Positions 27,691 to 42,250 of a DNA stretch of 64,000 nt are shown here, one piece after another. This DNA comes from Homalodisca vitripennis (lineage: Eukaryota > Arthropoda > Insecta > Hemiptera > Cicadellidae): positions 67,843,001 to 67,907,000 of the forward strand of contig NC_060213.1 in assembly GCF_021130785.1 (NCBI RefSeq). The letters run 5' to 3'. Each line of letters opens with the position of its first letter. The stretch's first letter is position 1. The notes under the pieces are model-generated. The model was not told the origin of the DNA and ran no database searches. It saw only the letters and a list, made by a program, of their open reading frames with translations. A program made the position numbers and the translations under genes.

Positions 27691-29171
27691 TTAAATAATA
27701 AATAATGCCACATGTCTAGATTTCAATTAATTCCAAGTATCTTAATGACTGCATTGGTATTATTTTGTATGGCTGCATTTAAATGATTAGTTTGTCATAA
27801 AAAGTGGAATATCTAAAGATAAAAACAGATTGGATATATTACGTTTTAATGTAACATATTCCAATAAAAAATCATATGTTCTTGATGAGTTAAAATTAAC
27901 TAAATTGGGGATTGTGCGCTAAGCCTTAGTACGAGAAACAGAACCGTAATTAATTTCGCGAATGGAGTAAGTTCAAGGGTTTACCACAATGAAGCATTGT
28001 TTTAGGAAACAGGACTCTCTAGTAAGGAGTTGGATTTATTTATTTTCCCAGCAGATAAATCCAAGTTGATCCGAATTCTAAAAATTCTTTGACCTGAGAT
28101 ATCTTTTTTGAACCAAGACTTTTGGCTGAACAATTTATGTAAGTAACATTTTATAATTAAGTTCAGTTTCTTCAATTATGAAGGCAATCTCATAAATAAT
28201 ATATGGGATTTCATCATCAGACATATTACATGCACGCGTCCTGTGAATTATATTCTGTTTGTAAGAAATTTGATATATCCAAAAAGGTTGTTCAAAAGAT
28301 GGACGCATTAACTTATTAACCTTAACGAACTCTACTTCGCTCTAAATTAGCTTACACCCTTGATGGAACTGGTCATGTTCTCCACCTGGTACTGTGCGTA
28401 GGCAATCGTAAACATCACTAAGTTTTGATACCATCTCACGCTATGAGTCATTTATGGAAACAATTAGAATATGGAGGATCTAGAAGTACGATTATAAGGA
28501 CAACATGCCGTAATATTAAATACCTAAGGTGGATGGAATGGTGCCTTAAAGATGAATACGGGAAAAAGGTTTTGCCTATTGCTAAAAACTAAATCTGGCT
28601 AGCAAATTTTGCATCGGTGCCTAAAAAAATTAAATTCCTGTAATATTCGTATCGGATATCCTACTATTCACTGTACAGGAATTCTACCGTTGCCTACCGA
28701 TATTTGCATAAAACATATAATGCCCCAATACAAAGCTGAAAGTTTCTCTGATAATCTGTCTAATCAAGTATCTCGTGCTGGATCAGCTTAATTATAATGA
28801 ATATTTTGAAAAACTGTTCTTTTGTATCATTATAGCGTAAACTGTTGTGATAAAGTATGGTCCTCGTTCTCTTTTGCCTTCAAATTTTATATGTCCCCGT
28901 ACAGATCTTATCATACTTCATGGGCATGGATTTCAAGAGGACGTTGGGATCCATATTCTGGTATAGGACTTAATGAGACCTCGATATATCAAATGCGACT
29001 TCTACAGTTGCTATATTTAATTTAGTAATATGAAAATAGCATTAAGTATGGTATAGGCATATCTTGCATATGCAAGGTCCAATTGTGTTCAAATATAACA
29101 TACAATACAGATTTTAAATTAATGAAACTATTAATAATAATGCTTTTAGGTGAATTGTATTTTATGAAAAA
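27691..29171. other. Non-coding between duplicated blocks
   Basis: AT-rich; a few short open frames but no domain, no splice-supported exon. Confidence 0.35.
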
Positions 29172-29360
29172 GGGATACAAAATTGTTAAAAACTGGATAC
29201 ATAATGGAAAAATTCAGTGTTAGCTTAACTAACGCGTCTCTCTCTTTTATAAATAGAAGCGTTGACGCTTCTTGTTAACCTTAAATACTACTGTGCAGCC
29301 GTATATCTTTTCGACTGATGCTCTCCTTTTCAATATAGAATCTTCACAATGGCAAAGTTA
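29172..29360 (+). repeat. Diverged segmental duplication A2 (promoter and ATG region)
   Basis: Colinear with 51170-51370. It contains TATAAATAG at 29248-29256 and CACAATGG with its ATG at 29349. The frame after the ATG stops after eight codons unless spliced early. Confidence 0.65.
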
Positions 29361-30007
29361 CTGTATGATTTATAATACCCGTATTTTGTATCAATACATC
29401 CAATAAGTTTCTATTGGAACGTTCTTTTAAAATAAAGACGATTTCATTATTATGTATTACTATTCAAGATATATACCTATATTAATTACTTCAGGTTATT
29501 AACTACTTTTCAAAGAAATGTTACGAGTCCAAATTAATAAGTTAATATGTCAATTTGTATTTAGAATTAATACTTCATATGTTTAGATTCTCAGAGATTG
29601 AATCTGAAATTCAGAAATATTAGATAATTCTGAATTTGTATTTGACCACAGTTTATATTCCACCCATATATGTAAATGTCTTAATTCCGAACCTGCAGTA
29701 CCTATTTGTGCAAAAATACATATAAAAAAATACAGTATGCTATCATACTCATATAGCTATACACAATGTTGCCTACACGTACGTGAATACACTAATCTTT
29801 ATATTTACTAAATCAACAAAATCCGTTGAAAAATATATTTTATTTCCTTGTGTTTTAATTAAATAATTATAATAAAATTTATGTTTAAATTGGAGGAATA
29901 ATTAATTTCATAAAACACCCTCGTACTATTGCACTCAGCAACTAAACAAACAAAACACCAATCAACCATCCCGCTTTCAACGAAATACTTTTATTATATT
30001 TTTTTAG

Positions 30008-30241
30008 GAACCAAAAGCTTTTGGTCCTAGTGTAATGGGTGAGGACGGTAAAAATGGGGGGATAGGCCTATATCTTCCAATAAATACTACTAACCCAAGC
30101 GGAAGAGCTTCGTTATATTCCACAGTCCATATGCAGTGGATCGATACCAACATGTCTGGAGATCACGAACTTCCACCTGTAGTTGTAGAGGGACCAGATT
30201 TCATTCTAAAGTATGCATGTCACTATAGAAATATGATATAA
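30008..30241 (+). CDS. Candidate terminal exon of an unidentified gene
   Basis: A splice acceptor (T-rich run ending TTTTTAG) is followed by a 77-codon open frame beginning GAA and ending TAA at 30239-30241. The composition is unlike the AT-rich surroundings and includes MGEDGKNGGIGLYLP, HMQWID and ELPPVVVEGPD. No known domain is recognised. It lies about 650 bases downstream of the duplicated promoter at 29248, so it could belong to that gene. Confidence 0.35.
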   Translation, partial: EPKAFGPSVMGEDGKNGGIGLYLPINTTNPSGRASLYSTVHMQWIDTNMSGDHELPPVVVEGPDFILKYACHYRNMI

Positions 30242-33200
30242 GTTATTCTCTGTTAAGTTTATTTTCTATCTTTATATGTTACAAAAATATAAATCCATTT
30301 TTCGAATATTTGAATCTGTCCTACTCCCCATGTAACAAAATTACATTAAACATAAGGCTAAACATCGACAAAAACCAAATTAAATCAACACATTTTTATT
30401 AAAAAACAAACAAGTTAACATTTTATACCTCAGTATACCTGAGTTAAAAAAAGTTACAATAACAGTCAATCGTGTCACTTAAAAAAACAGGTTCGCTACA
30501 AAACAATAGCCAAATACGCAGGAGAATAACAAGAGACTTGGATATGCCATGATTATTTCAAACTACTTTCCTGATTAGATAGTATTTTATAAATAATAAA
30601 ATACCAATTTAACCTAATTGTTAAGTCTTCATTGCCGACAGGCATCTTCTCGCCATTTAGGTCAGCGATGGTAATTGGGAAAAACAACTTATCTTTAGAA
30701 AAATTTCACATAATATAAATAGGGTAGAAAGTGCTATTTAATGGGAATGTTGAATTTGACCCAGTTTACCTTACCGTTAGAGCACCGTGTTAAAATTGCA
30801 GTCTACGACAGCACCAGAATTCAGAAATACGAAAATCTATATTTTTATTTAAAATCCTTAGAATCAAGAAGGTTTTTCAAAATATTTACAATAATAATCC
30901 CGTGACTTATACACTAACATTAGCAATGGAATTATTCATAACACAGGTTAGATATTTTTCGAAAGTGAGTGAAGTAGATCTTCAAAAGGATGGAAACTCC
31001 ACCTGGCAGAGATCATCAGTTTCTGATGAGATAGAATTTCCTGAGACCTTACGAACTGCAATTGGAATCTACTTGAATCTTGGGGATAGTGAGCAAAGGT
31101 CTTGGTACAATATTTTATGTATGTTTCAAACTATATGTTTTATATATTTCCAACAAAAGAATTTATGATATATTAAATTCCACCCTAAAATGTTAGATTA
31201 TACAAATCCAATGCACTCTAATGTTACAAGTTATATGAAGTTCACTTGATTAAGTGTTGTACATACAAGTAAATAAAAGTACAATTTTCAAAAATTTAAG
31301 AGAAGTTGTCAACATAAAATAAGAAAATTAAACACTAATGTTACATATGAAAGTGCTTGGAAGTAGATAATTATCGAGAATTTAAGCATTGATATGTGAT
31401 CGTCGAGTTCATTATTAATACGTAACACTGTTTCCATGTTTGCGTGGTACGGATTCTGCCCATTTATTGCATTCTGTGGCCGTTATTCTTATAATAATAA
31501 ATATTTTATTACGTTAAAAATTCTTATATTGTATGAAAACCGTGACATTTTCTAGTCTATGTCCAAAATATTCCATTCATTTTAAAAATCAAAATCCATT
31601 TTAACTTACAATCTCCACACATACTCATCTCGGCGACCATTCGCATTCATCGACCTTAGCAAATTTGTCTGTATAGGAGAATTCTTCCGCGATTAAAGAC
31701 GTTTAAAATTGAATTTTAAGACTTAAAAATCGGGCTCTTTTAATTTTATTTGGTAATTTGTTGATAAATTGTACTTCTGCACTCTGAAAGCATAGTACAT
31801 GTCTCACCATCCTGTGTCATCCGATTAGTTAGTTTTCACTTTATTCCGTAATATCAAAGTTTTCGAATAAGGGTGTGGTAATGAAAAGAGAGACGGCTTT
31901 TGTGTAACACATTTACAGTGTCTCTTAGGCTTTCAAGGCCTTCTACTATTATATCGATTAAACAGCACCAATTGTGGTTTATCCGAACTGGTTTGTAACT
32001 ATTCAAGAATATTTATAAGTTCAGAATATAGACAAATAAAAAAATTCCAGTGAAGCGTCATTGGAATTTCAGATCAGTTTTCTTCGATTAGTGTTTTTGC
32101 ATACACTGCTTATGAAACGTTTTGTGTAAATTTGTAAAAATACATGTTAATATATCTTATCTTAGTTATTGGTTACTAAATAAATGTGATCAGTGAAATT
32201 TGTTCATAGTCGCTTTTTCGTACGGAAAATAAATATGGTGTTTTAAAACTAAAACTTGTTATTGATTTTTTAAGTGAAATTTAGGGATTAGGGAAAATTT
32301 ATCACAATTAGAGAGATCCAGCTTTTAAGAGAGTCGGTAACTAGTATAAGTTACAAAGAGTTATATAATGAAATATGTTAGTAATAAGAACTTATATAAT
32401 AGGAATATAAAGCAAAAGGTGTTAACGTAATTGCTTTAGGCATTGAAACTAATATAATGCAGTATTTTATGGGCTATTTTGTAGCATAAAGCTTTTAACC
32501 TCCTAAACATAAAATTTATTTATTTACTAATACGTTTGCAAAATCAATTGTATGAGTTAAAACACTGTTATAAACTACTGGATTTGTAATCACATACATT
32601 ACAACGTGGAAACTTTAACAAATCGTGGACGATATTTTTTATTCATTATTAATTATACATTTTTTGCTCATTATTAATTTTAAATTTATTTACGAATTCT
32701 GGTTTCCCAGTATGTAAAACAAACTTTGTCCATGTTAAATAAAATCTAAAACTTCCAACAATTTAGAGTTTGATGGAACATAAAATGCGGATAGATTAAT
32801 TACACAATACTGCTGTTAGCCCTAAAAGTAAAATTCCCCCAACGGTGTATTCACTAAGGTAAGGCAATTAGGGACCTGATGAGTTGATTGTTGTCATGGG
32901 GACTAGTTCACTCTGGGGTGTATTTAGCGTGGGCCTAAAACAAGGTGACAATCGTGAAAGAAAATATTTGATCCTTTATATTAGCTCGTTTATTCTATAA
33001 ATCTACAGTTCTCCCTGTAAAATCGCCTAATTTCAAAGATTATTTTATCCTAAAAAATCTTAATTTAGATACGCCTTTTATTTTTATGTTACATATTAAG
33101 TAATAATTATTCAGGTATCATTATTTATACGATAATGCAAACCAGATGGGTGAATACAATTTATTACATAATTAAATTTACCCTATTTAGTTTTTTATTA

Positions 33201-36200
33201 CAGGGTAATACAATATTATGCTGAAAACTAATATACCACATTATTAAGTACGAAATTACTAAATTTAATTAACGTGTGAGCTTGTTTACCACAAATTGAG
33301 AATCCAAAAACATAAATTACACAAACTTGTATGTTTTAAATATGGTAAGATAGTTCAGGAAATATAAATATTCCTACTAATTAAGTATTTATTATAAATA
33401 GGGCTTAGTTAATGTAACACGATATATAGGCGGTTCAAATACCACGAGTACGATATTTCATTTAAAACTGAGTTGATGTGTGGTATTGCTGTTCAAGGAT
33501 TCCCTTACACAATATATGAAATACCGAAGCGCTTTGATGAAAATAAATGAATAAATCTACATTGTTTAAATCATCACGAAGGACATAGTTTTTAATGTGT
33601 ACCCTAAGAAATGTAATGTTATTAATAATAAATATTCTATGTCATTTACTGTAGTACTTTGTTTAAGGAATAAATAAAATTATGCACAATTATTTTCTAC
33701 ATCAAAGTTAATTTGATGTAGAACATCAATTACATTAAATACATGATATACATTAATTTACAACAAGTGTTATAAATTGCTACACATGTTAATATTATTT
33801 ATAACTTATATAAAGATTACAAACACAAAATAGGTTATTTTTAAACGATAATAAGTCTACATATAACCGTACTTAAAGAATGTTGGACAATATTAATGAC
33901 CAAACAAATGAATTTTACACTAAAAGAATATAAAAAATTTGATTAATTATGTGTTGACTTACTTATTTATGAGACTACTCACAAAGTAAGTAACGTTTTT
34001 GAATTAAAAATGCAAATACAAGAAAAACATTATATTATATACATTTGAAAGTGGAAGTAGAATACAACTTTTCTACATAATCGTTATCTAAATTCAGGCA
34101 CTTTTTACAGCGGGGCTATGAAATTTATCGGTCATAGAGTTCTGCCTGTAATCTCGGCCACTTAGTGGCTAATAGCTCTCAGGCTAGAGCTCCTCATTGT
34201 TGTGCTGCTAGCCGGTATGCATTTTTTGGAAAGAAGTAAAAATTATTTAGAGCTATTTTTATGACTTTTTTTAGTTGTGTTTTTTTATTTTTATACTATC
34301 AGGTCTTTTTACGCACCTTGTTTTTCCAGTAAGTTTTAAAAACATATGGGGCACGGATAGAAAAAAATTAAACCTCAAAACATGTATAAAGAGCTGTATA
34401 GTCTCACGTATTTATTTAAATATATAGCATTAATATAACGGCAAAGATAAATTAGGTAAGAATTACATGATGAGGTAGATAAGAAATTAAGTAAACAATA
34501 AGTTTTATGCCTAGTTACGTAGGAATAAAATTCTTGCGTGAAGAATTAAGTTTGATAAATTTTTTTCTTATATAACAAATTATTTACTTATTAGAAACTA
34601 ATTATTCTTCCAGATTCATATTATAATAGGCACTTATTAATTCCTTTCAATTTCTTGAATAAAGTTAGTAAAAATTTTAGTAATTATTCCTATTTTGATC
34701 CCAGACTCTGAATGAAACCCGTGCATAGGTTTTAATTTCGTATCCATAAGTTACTGCTATATGTTAGGTCTTGCTACCCAAAAAAATGCCAGAGAGATAG
34801 AAAAATATCCCATACTCAACGAAAACATCCCTAGAACTAGAATTAGAACCAGTAAGTAGACACAAACTATGAAGTACATGTAAATAAAACTGGTAATACG
34901 TTAAATACAACTGAATGAACTTGAGGTATCAACAGGAGTAAAATAAAACACCCAATAGCTGAACTTCAGGTACCAACAACATAACCGTATTAATTCCGTA
35001 CACTACTTCCACACGTCACTAAGGAGCGTTACTGGTAAGGGCGTTTTAGTATTTCTTCGTAAGTATCACTATTAAATATAATTCGGTACATTGTAAAGTG
35101 TACACGACCCTTTATACATGTAAAGCTTGAAACTGAAACTGAGTATTGAAATGAACAACCAAGAAAAATATAAAATGCAATTAGTTTAGGGAATAATAAA
35201 TAAAGTTAAATTGTTAGCGAGTGTTTTAATATACATTATTGGTTTGGAAATAGTCCACAGTAAGAACTAAACGTAATGTCAACAGTGGCGACTGTAAGTG
35301 GTCGCATCCCATGCGAGACAATCGATACCACTTCCACACCGACAAAGGAAACGACATAAACTGTTATGTCGTTGTATCACGCGCTTTCTAAGAGTGTCTG
35401 TTTCTAAGATTTCCCAAATTTTACTTTCTTTCACGATTCATTACAAAATTTTATATCATATTAGCCTGATAAAGGTATCATGCCGATCTTTTTTTTACGT
35501 AGGGGGAATGCATTTATTACTTTCAAAAGTGAAATAATTAAAAAGAAAAGAATCTTTAATGTATAATAATACATTTAAATAATCTCTTGTTTCTATATTT
35601 GCTACTAAGCCAATTCCCTTCAACCATGTTCTTCCGTCCTCTTGGACCATAGGCCTTTGCGTAGAACGTATCAAACAAAATAAGGGCGAGAGTTTATACA
35701 GTAGAATGTCAATGGTGCAGGGAAAGAGTGCAATGGCCACGGACACTGTTTGAACCTGTGCTATCTCTGACTCAGACCCGAACTCCTACCCCTTAAAACT
35801 GCTTTGAGGCCGGCTATGTCTTGTGAAAATACTTTTTTACTTTTCTGTGTTACTAATATTTAGCATAATATCCAAACCCAAGTGTTGTAAACACCACGTA
35901 ATTGTATAACAAATAATTTGAATATAAAAGAGATATAGATATGTACGTTGGAAACAATTCGCTGGTTTTGCAAGTGTATGAGCGCTTCTGGTTCGAGTGG
36001 ATATTTCCGACGCCCATGTTGAGTTTTCCTAGTTGCCATAATCAAGAAAATACTTTTAAAAGTGTATATTTATGGTAATTTTAATTGTTAATATTTATTG
36101 TTCCAGAGTTGATTTAGCCTGTTTTCCCGATCAAGAAAATATATATACATAAAAAAATCAACAAGTCTACTTCTTTCAAAAGCTAAGTGTTGGTTTCTAT

Positions 36201-39200
36201 GTATTTAAATCTTCTAGTAAAGATTAGATAGTAACTATTTCTTTATTATCAAATACTGAGCATTTAAAAATATTTGCAGTTGAAAAAATTAAAAAAAAAA
36301 ACACTAACAATGACATTATTTACGTGTTTGTTTCTTTATAAGCTGAAAAATGTGTTTTATATTTTAGAAAGTTTGGAGCTTGCATTGGTAAATTAGTTCA
36401 AAAGTGAAATCCATAAAACCTTCATCTATCATAAGTTTTTTATCTATTTACAATATTCGGAGACCATCTAAATTCAGACTATCTAAGGTTCTAGGACTGT
36501 TTCTAAGGTAGATAGGGGAGTACTTATATAAGCGCTAAAATAAAAAAGCCTAAAAACTAGTGTTTATTCCTTAGATAATGTACACAATAAAAATGTACAT
36601 AAATTGACAATAGAGTTAAAATTGATGTCTTAACATGTTATAAAATAGTGTTTAAACAGAACATCTAATAACATTTCACAGGCTCTTTCAATTATTATTT
36701 CAAAACTTTGAAAACTAAGTTAGGATTTTTTACTACTTTAAAGACCAGTGGGGAATAATCTGTAGGTATTATCAAAAAAGAGTAGGCCTACATTATTTAT
36801 TGTAATTTAAACTTCTTACTGTTTTGAGTTCAGCCTATCACTCTAACAATACATTATGCGGAAATATATCGGACACTTTTTACATTATAACGAGATATAC
36901 AAACAATCTTTATGACTAATAATTTGTAATAATTTATTATATTACTATTAATATCATTCTAAAAGTATGATTGCATAAATAATAACCATGAGTAACACGA
37001 ATTGAACATAAATTCAAAATATATGATGGTGGTTGCCTATATGTATTCATACAATAAACAATCTTGTTGGGAAAAGCGAGGAAAATGGTTACTTGTTTAT
37101 TGACGTCTTGTGTAGCAGTTTTTACCGCCAAAAATGTGAGTTATAATATGTTTTTTATTGCTTTGAGATAGCATTTTATATACAAATCGCAGTTATCACT
37201 TGGAAGTATGGCTCAACTCGATAGAAATAAAGAAAAACGTACACCTTGGCTCTTGTCACAGTTGTTGGCATATCAATTCTGTTTGCAGATAATCCATTAT
37301 TCAGCAAACAGCTGGCTCTGACAGGATAATGTTTCTCTGCATCATAGCTACGATTAAATTAATATATAATGTAAGATAAAGAAAACCGTTAGATTTATAT
37401 TACAAAATTATACCTAATCAAGAAATTGATTAAATTATTCCTAAAAATTGGTTGAGGTAGTTTTGATCATGTAAATAAAAAAAGGACGTCCTAGTATTAT
37501 TGATGAAAAAATACTTAATGTTTGTTGCAGTAGCTAATTATATTGAAAGGTAATATTCTAAGTAGGTAATGGCCGACATTTGGCAATTTCTCAATAAGTC
37601 TTAATCTGATAAATTAGTATGAGTGTTTAATCAATTATTTTAATATAAATTAGTTCTAAAACATACAAAATCATTTATGTCAGTTAGGTTGTTTAAAATG
37701 TTTTTAAAGAAACTAAAAGACCTGGAAACTGTTTCACTTTAAGTAAAAATAAAGGGCTAATATATCAAAATGGACATTACATTTAAATTTAAAGAATAAC
37801 TAGACAAAATCTATAGATTTAATTCCAAGTTGTAGCCATAAGAGTAAAATAAGAGTCGTATAGAACATAATTTGTTAAATTTACAATGTTAGATGTTCTA
37901 ACAGCTATAATGTAGGACGTTATGTAGGAAATAAATTATTGTTCGGTTTGTAAGAAACATATTTTCAAAGGAGGGGTATTTTCGGCTTTATTTTGCTCGC
38001 TCTTATAGGTTACTGGGCAGTGCGAGTATGGAAATAATATTCTATACGGGAGAAGTTTTATATTACTGATAAAAACTGCCATATTCACTAATAGAAGTTG
38101 AACCGGTGGTATCTCAACCTTATATTCCAATGTCTTAAGACGTGTGGAAGTCGGTTCTCCCAAGACACATGCAATGAACATAAAAAATATTTGTTATTAC
38201 TAATTAATTTTAAGACACGTATTACTACCCAAAACATAAAAATGGCCTAAAATCTATGTTTCCTACAATGATAAAACTTCCTACGAAAAGTATGGAAAGA
38301 AATAGTTTAAATTTTAGTAAGCAACATGAGTACATTACATGTTCCTGAAAATATTATGTCCATGTAGGTTAACAAGTTATTGAATATTTTTAATAATGGT
38401 ATCCTATGATATGGCAACGAAAAATCATTAGAATGAGTTGCAACATTCATGAGATATACGGAGCCTTTGAAGGGCAAGTAATTACAAACTCACTCACATT
38501 TTTACCTTTACTCATACTTAGGTTAGAGCACTCATTGAATAAAGTATTTAAAATTATAATTATCATGTCTATCCTACGACTCTTATAAGAATGTGTATCG
38601 GAAATGTATATTTGAAAGGAAATAAGAAAAGCATATTGCAATACAATTTTTTGTTTTGTTGAATAAATTTGCTATGCATAAGGAAACTTTCATAAAAATA
38701 AAAGATTTCCTGGGGTAAATGCAGTAACTTAAGTTGTATATTCGTTTGGAAAAAGAATAGAGGTAGATAAGAAACGTAAAGTCTATCACAAAGTATACTA
38801 ATACATATAAACCGTTCTTAGATGAAACATATGTATTGTTAGACACAGCATACTTTCAGGTCAGAAAGTATCACATTACTGTAAATGTTACTTTTATAAC
38901 AAGGAAAGAGAATCACCGACGTATGAGTCAAAGTAATATAGTTTCTTAAATTAAGAAATTAGAAAATTTCCGAACTAAAAAATGTGAGTAATTTATAAAA
39001 CGAAAAAAAAACAGTAGGGTTAGTGGTGCCTGCATTAATATTAACCCCGGATCAAAGTACCTGAAGCCCACACAAGGGAGGGTGGGCGGAATTCATGACC
39101 TCCCACCGTTCCCGCGTAGGTGATCAACCTTCGGACATACATGGCTTTCTATTAAAACCAAAGTTTACGTCTGCTAAGTAGTTGGGACGTTACATCCAAC

Positions 39201-40812
39201 GGAAACAAGAACTTTACAATTTGAAGTACGTAATCACTTACAAAGTAATCGAGCTAAAACTTATTAAGATTCAACAAATAATTCTTAATTTCGAGTCGTT
39301 CCTTGTGCTCCTTCATTATAAATCTTTATAAAAATATCCTATAATAATAAAAACTTGGCACAAAGTTTTTTCAAAATTAAGACTCCGTGTTGATAAGTTT
39401 TCAAAGTTTTTACTACAAAGGACTACGGGCTTCAATAATAATGCAATTCACTCAGTACAGCGGTGTGACGAGCATTGCCAGTTCGTAAAATACCAATAAT
39501 AAGTTCAGTGAAAACTTCAGCTTCGTTTTGTTGGATTTTCAATTTCCAATCCTTCGCCTTATTATGCTTAACTCGAACTTTTGTGACAAACTCAACTTTA
39601 GATGTTTGCACCATTCAACCAATGAGACAAACTCCAGCTATCACCTAAGTTTATAACTGCTCCGGTGCCACTGTATAAGCAACATTAAACCCACAGCCAA
39701 ATTTTTCCACATATGTCTTTCATCCAACCACAAAGAATTTGGTGGCAACTTTCTGTTTAAATTTAAATATTCACGATTCAACGATAAAAATTCTCAAGGT
39801 AAATAACTGACCAACGTATAATGTGAGAACTATAATTGCATCTAATTATCTAAGAAAATATTAATATTAATTTAAACCACGAGTGTATTATTGAAAATAT
39901 ATACATAGGCCATACATTGAAAATAATTTGAATATGGTACATTTTACTGTTATTAATAGTTACCTTCAAAACACCAAGGAGTATAGTGAAAAGAACTAAA
40001 ATTATATTCGTTAAGTAAATGCAAGTCTGCTAAGTAATAATTATTTACTCAGTCTTATCAGTCTTAGCAAATCCAATAAAATGACCACTGTGCCGTGGTC
40101 AAAAATCAACTTAAAACAAATAAAGGTACTGTAGTTTGAACCTGGTAAACCTCGTTTAGGCTAGTATTTTTAACCAATAAAAGGTATCCTATTAAAACCA
40201 TTATAGGATAATAATTGTTAATTGTTGAGTCTAAACTTAAATTGCTAGGGTGACCAAAATTCAAAATTTGCGACTTGGGAGTCAATCCGACTATGATATG
40301 AAATTTCCTTCAGTGTGACATTTATTGATCAACTTAATGTAATCTAATTACTTGACAAAAAATCTGTTAAAATATTTCGAAACTTGTTATATTTTTAATT
40401 TATTACTAAATGTTACTAACTTTAAACCACAGATTTGTAATGAAGGATGTTTTTTTTTTATTTTCTTATCATTCAATTTTGGAAATCAATTTGATATATA
40501 GAAAACGTGGATTTGTTTACAAAATGTAAGATTTAGCGAGTCGATTATTTTTATTTAAGTCTTATAATTTTTTCATTTATTTTTCAATAGCGCCCATTTT
40601 ATAATCGGTTAAAACATCTTTGGAAATTACTTTTATTTCTGAGTAAATTAAATACTAAACAGTACATATACAAAAAGCCAACTGACTTTGCTGCACAGTT
40701 TAACCAGGAAATAAGTAGTGCCATTAAAATGCATTTAACAAATTTTATTAGTAACATGTAAGGTGTAATATTTACCAATCATTACAAACTATCGATCAAT
40801 ACGGCTTTTTAC
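30242..40812. other. 10.5 kb without a recognisable gene
   Basis: AT-rich with scattered short open frames, none with domain or splice support. A small GC-richer island lies at about 39025-39140. Nothing else stands out. Confidence 0.4.
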
Positions 40813-42250
40813 AGTTCATCGAAGTCCAACACCCTTTCTGCCATCGGAGAGAGAGGGAAAATACCACTCACGTTACTGCCGCGTTCTTCCTCTTCATTGT
40901 CGCTGCTGCCACTGTCCGAATCCTCTTCACTGGAGCTGTCATTGCCGATGTTTATTACCATCTGCTCAACGAAGTCCTCCATCAACCCTTCATTTTTTCA
41001 AGCATCTAGGATTATATTCTTCGTTTGGTCTACTACCTTCTTCCAATCAGACTCTGTTACACGTTCCAACCCCTCTTTCGTCAACTGTAATATTTCAGTT
41101 ATGTTAAATTTCCTGTTGCTTCTTGCAACATATTCCTTTACTTGAGCCCAGATTAATTCTATAGGATTGAAGTGGAATTGGTATGGTGGCAGACGAAGTA
41201 CTCGGTGACCATGTTTCTTCGCAATTTCGTCGACTTAATATTTTGTCTGAGGTTTGTTTCTTTCAATAAGTTCTAACAATTCGGCTTTTAACATCGCCTT
41301 TTTATACTGTATGTCATGATTATTTAACCACTTTATTATTTAAACCTTTCTAGATCTGCTGTTAGGTGGTTTGTCAACTACTTTTGAGTGGTACTTTGCA
41401 TTGTCCATTACAATGAGCGAGGGCCTCGTTAGGTTTGGAAGTAAAGCATCTTGAAACTATTTTGAAAATACTTTGTGGTTCATCTCTTCATGATACTCGT
41501 TGGTTTTATTTGATAAGTAATGCACAGTTAGGAATAAATCCAGCAGAGCTGCCGGCATGCAAAACAGTTATCCTCCCCCCTTTTCCAACGGGAACAGGAA
41601 ACGTACCTTCAACAGAATCATCAGTCCATCCAATTTTTTTACAGTGCCCAGAATTTACCCAAGTTTCATCAAAGCCAAACTATTTCCTCAAAATTTAAAT
41701 CTTTTATATCTCTAAGAAATATGCCCCTCCAAGCAATGATGTCTCCTCTTTCCATTAATATTTTACGGCTGCCAAATTTCTTGTGTATGAAACCCAATCT
41801 CTTCAATATAATGGCAACAGATGATTTGCTTCCACGAAAAAGATCTGCTTCTGCAAGACTTACTTGTAGCTTCCTTACTGTGGGATACTCTCTTCTTACA
41901 AAGAGTCCGTAGACATGGTGCGGATGGCATCTTTTTGAAAGGCGTCCAGCTCCGTAACAGGCTTAAACCTCTGTTCACTTTGTATTTTCTCCTTTCCAAT
42001 TCTCACAACTGTATTTTTCTTATCTCCAAAGCCGCAGCAGTTCTTTCGATAACTTTTTCTACTGGAAGTATCGGTCCTTTGTTAATTTTCTCTCGCTAGA
42101 AGTAGTCTCTCACTCGACAAACCAACTCCCCGGGATTGGCCTCGCAATGGAACGCCTTTTTCTCCAACCTTGGTGTAAGGCACACTTATCACGCAAGTGC
42201 GGGGCCTACCGCCTTTTTCTTATCACTATTTCAGTGCACTGAGACATGGT
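40813..42250 (-). pseudogene. Tc1/IS630-like transposase, heavily broken
   Basis: Read on the minus strand across many frames: a GVPLRGQSR-type N-terminal block near 42130, KINKGPILPVEKVIERTAAA near 42060-42100, a middle with WTPFKKM, a VMDNAKYHSK-like block near 41400 and LPPYQFHFNPIELIWAQVKE at about 41130-41200, then a helical tail and an acidic C-terminus near 40850-40950. The order matches a widespread insect family with DDE catalytic residues (MDNA, NPIE). Stops and shifts are numerous, so it is an old relic. Terminal repeats were not identified. Confidence 0.8.

Noticed and set aside
28441..28593. 50-codon frame starting MSHLWKQLEYGG
   Set aside because: No homology recognised and no promoter or splice support.
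41435..42099. Several plus-strand frames
   Set aside because: They are shadows of the minus-strand transposase relic.
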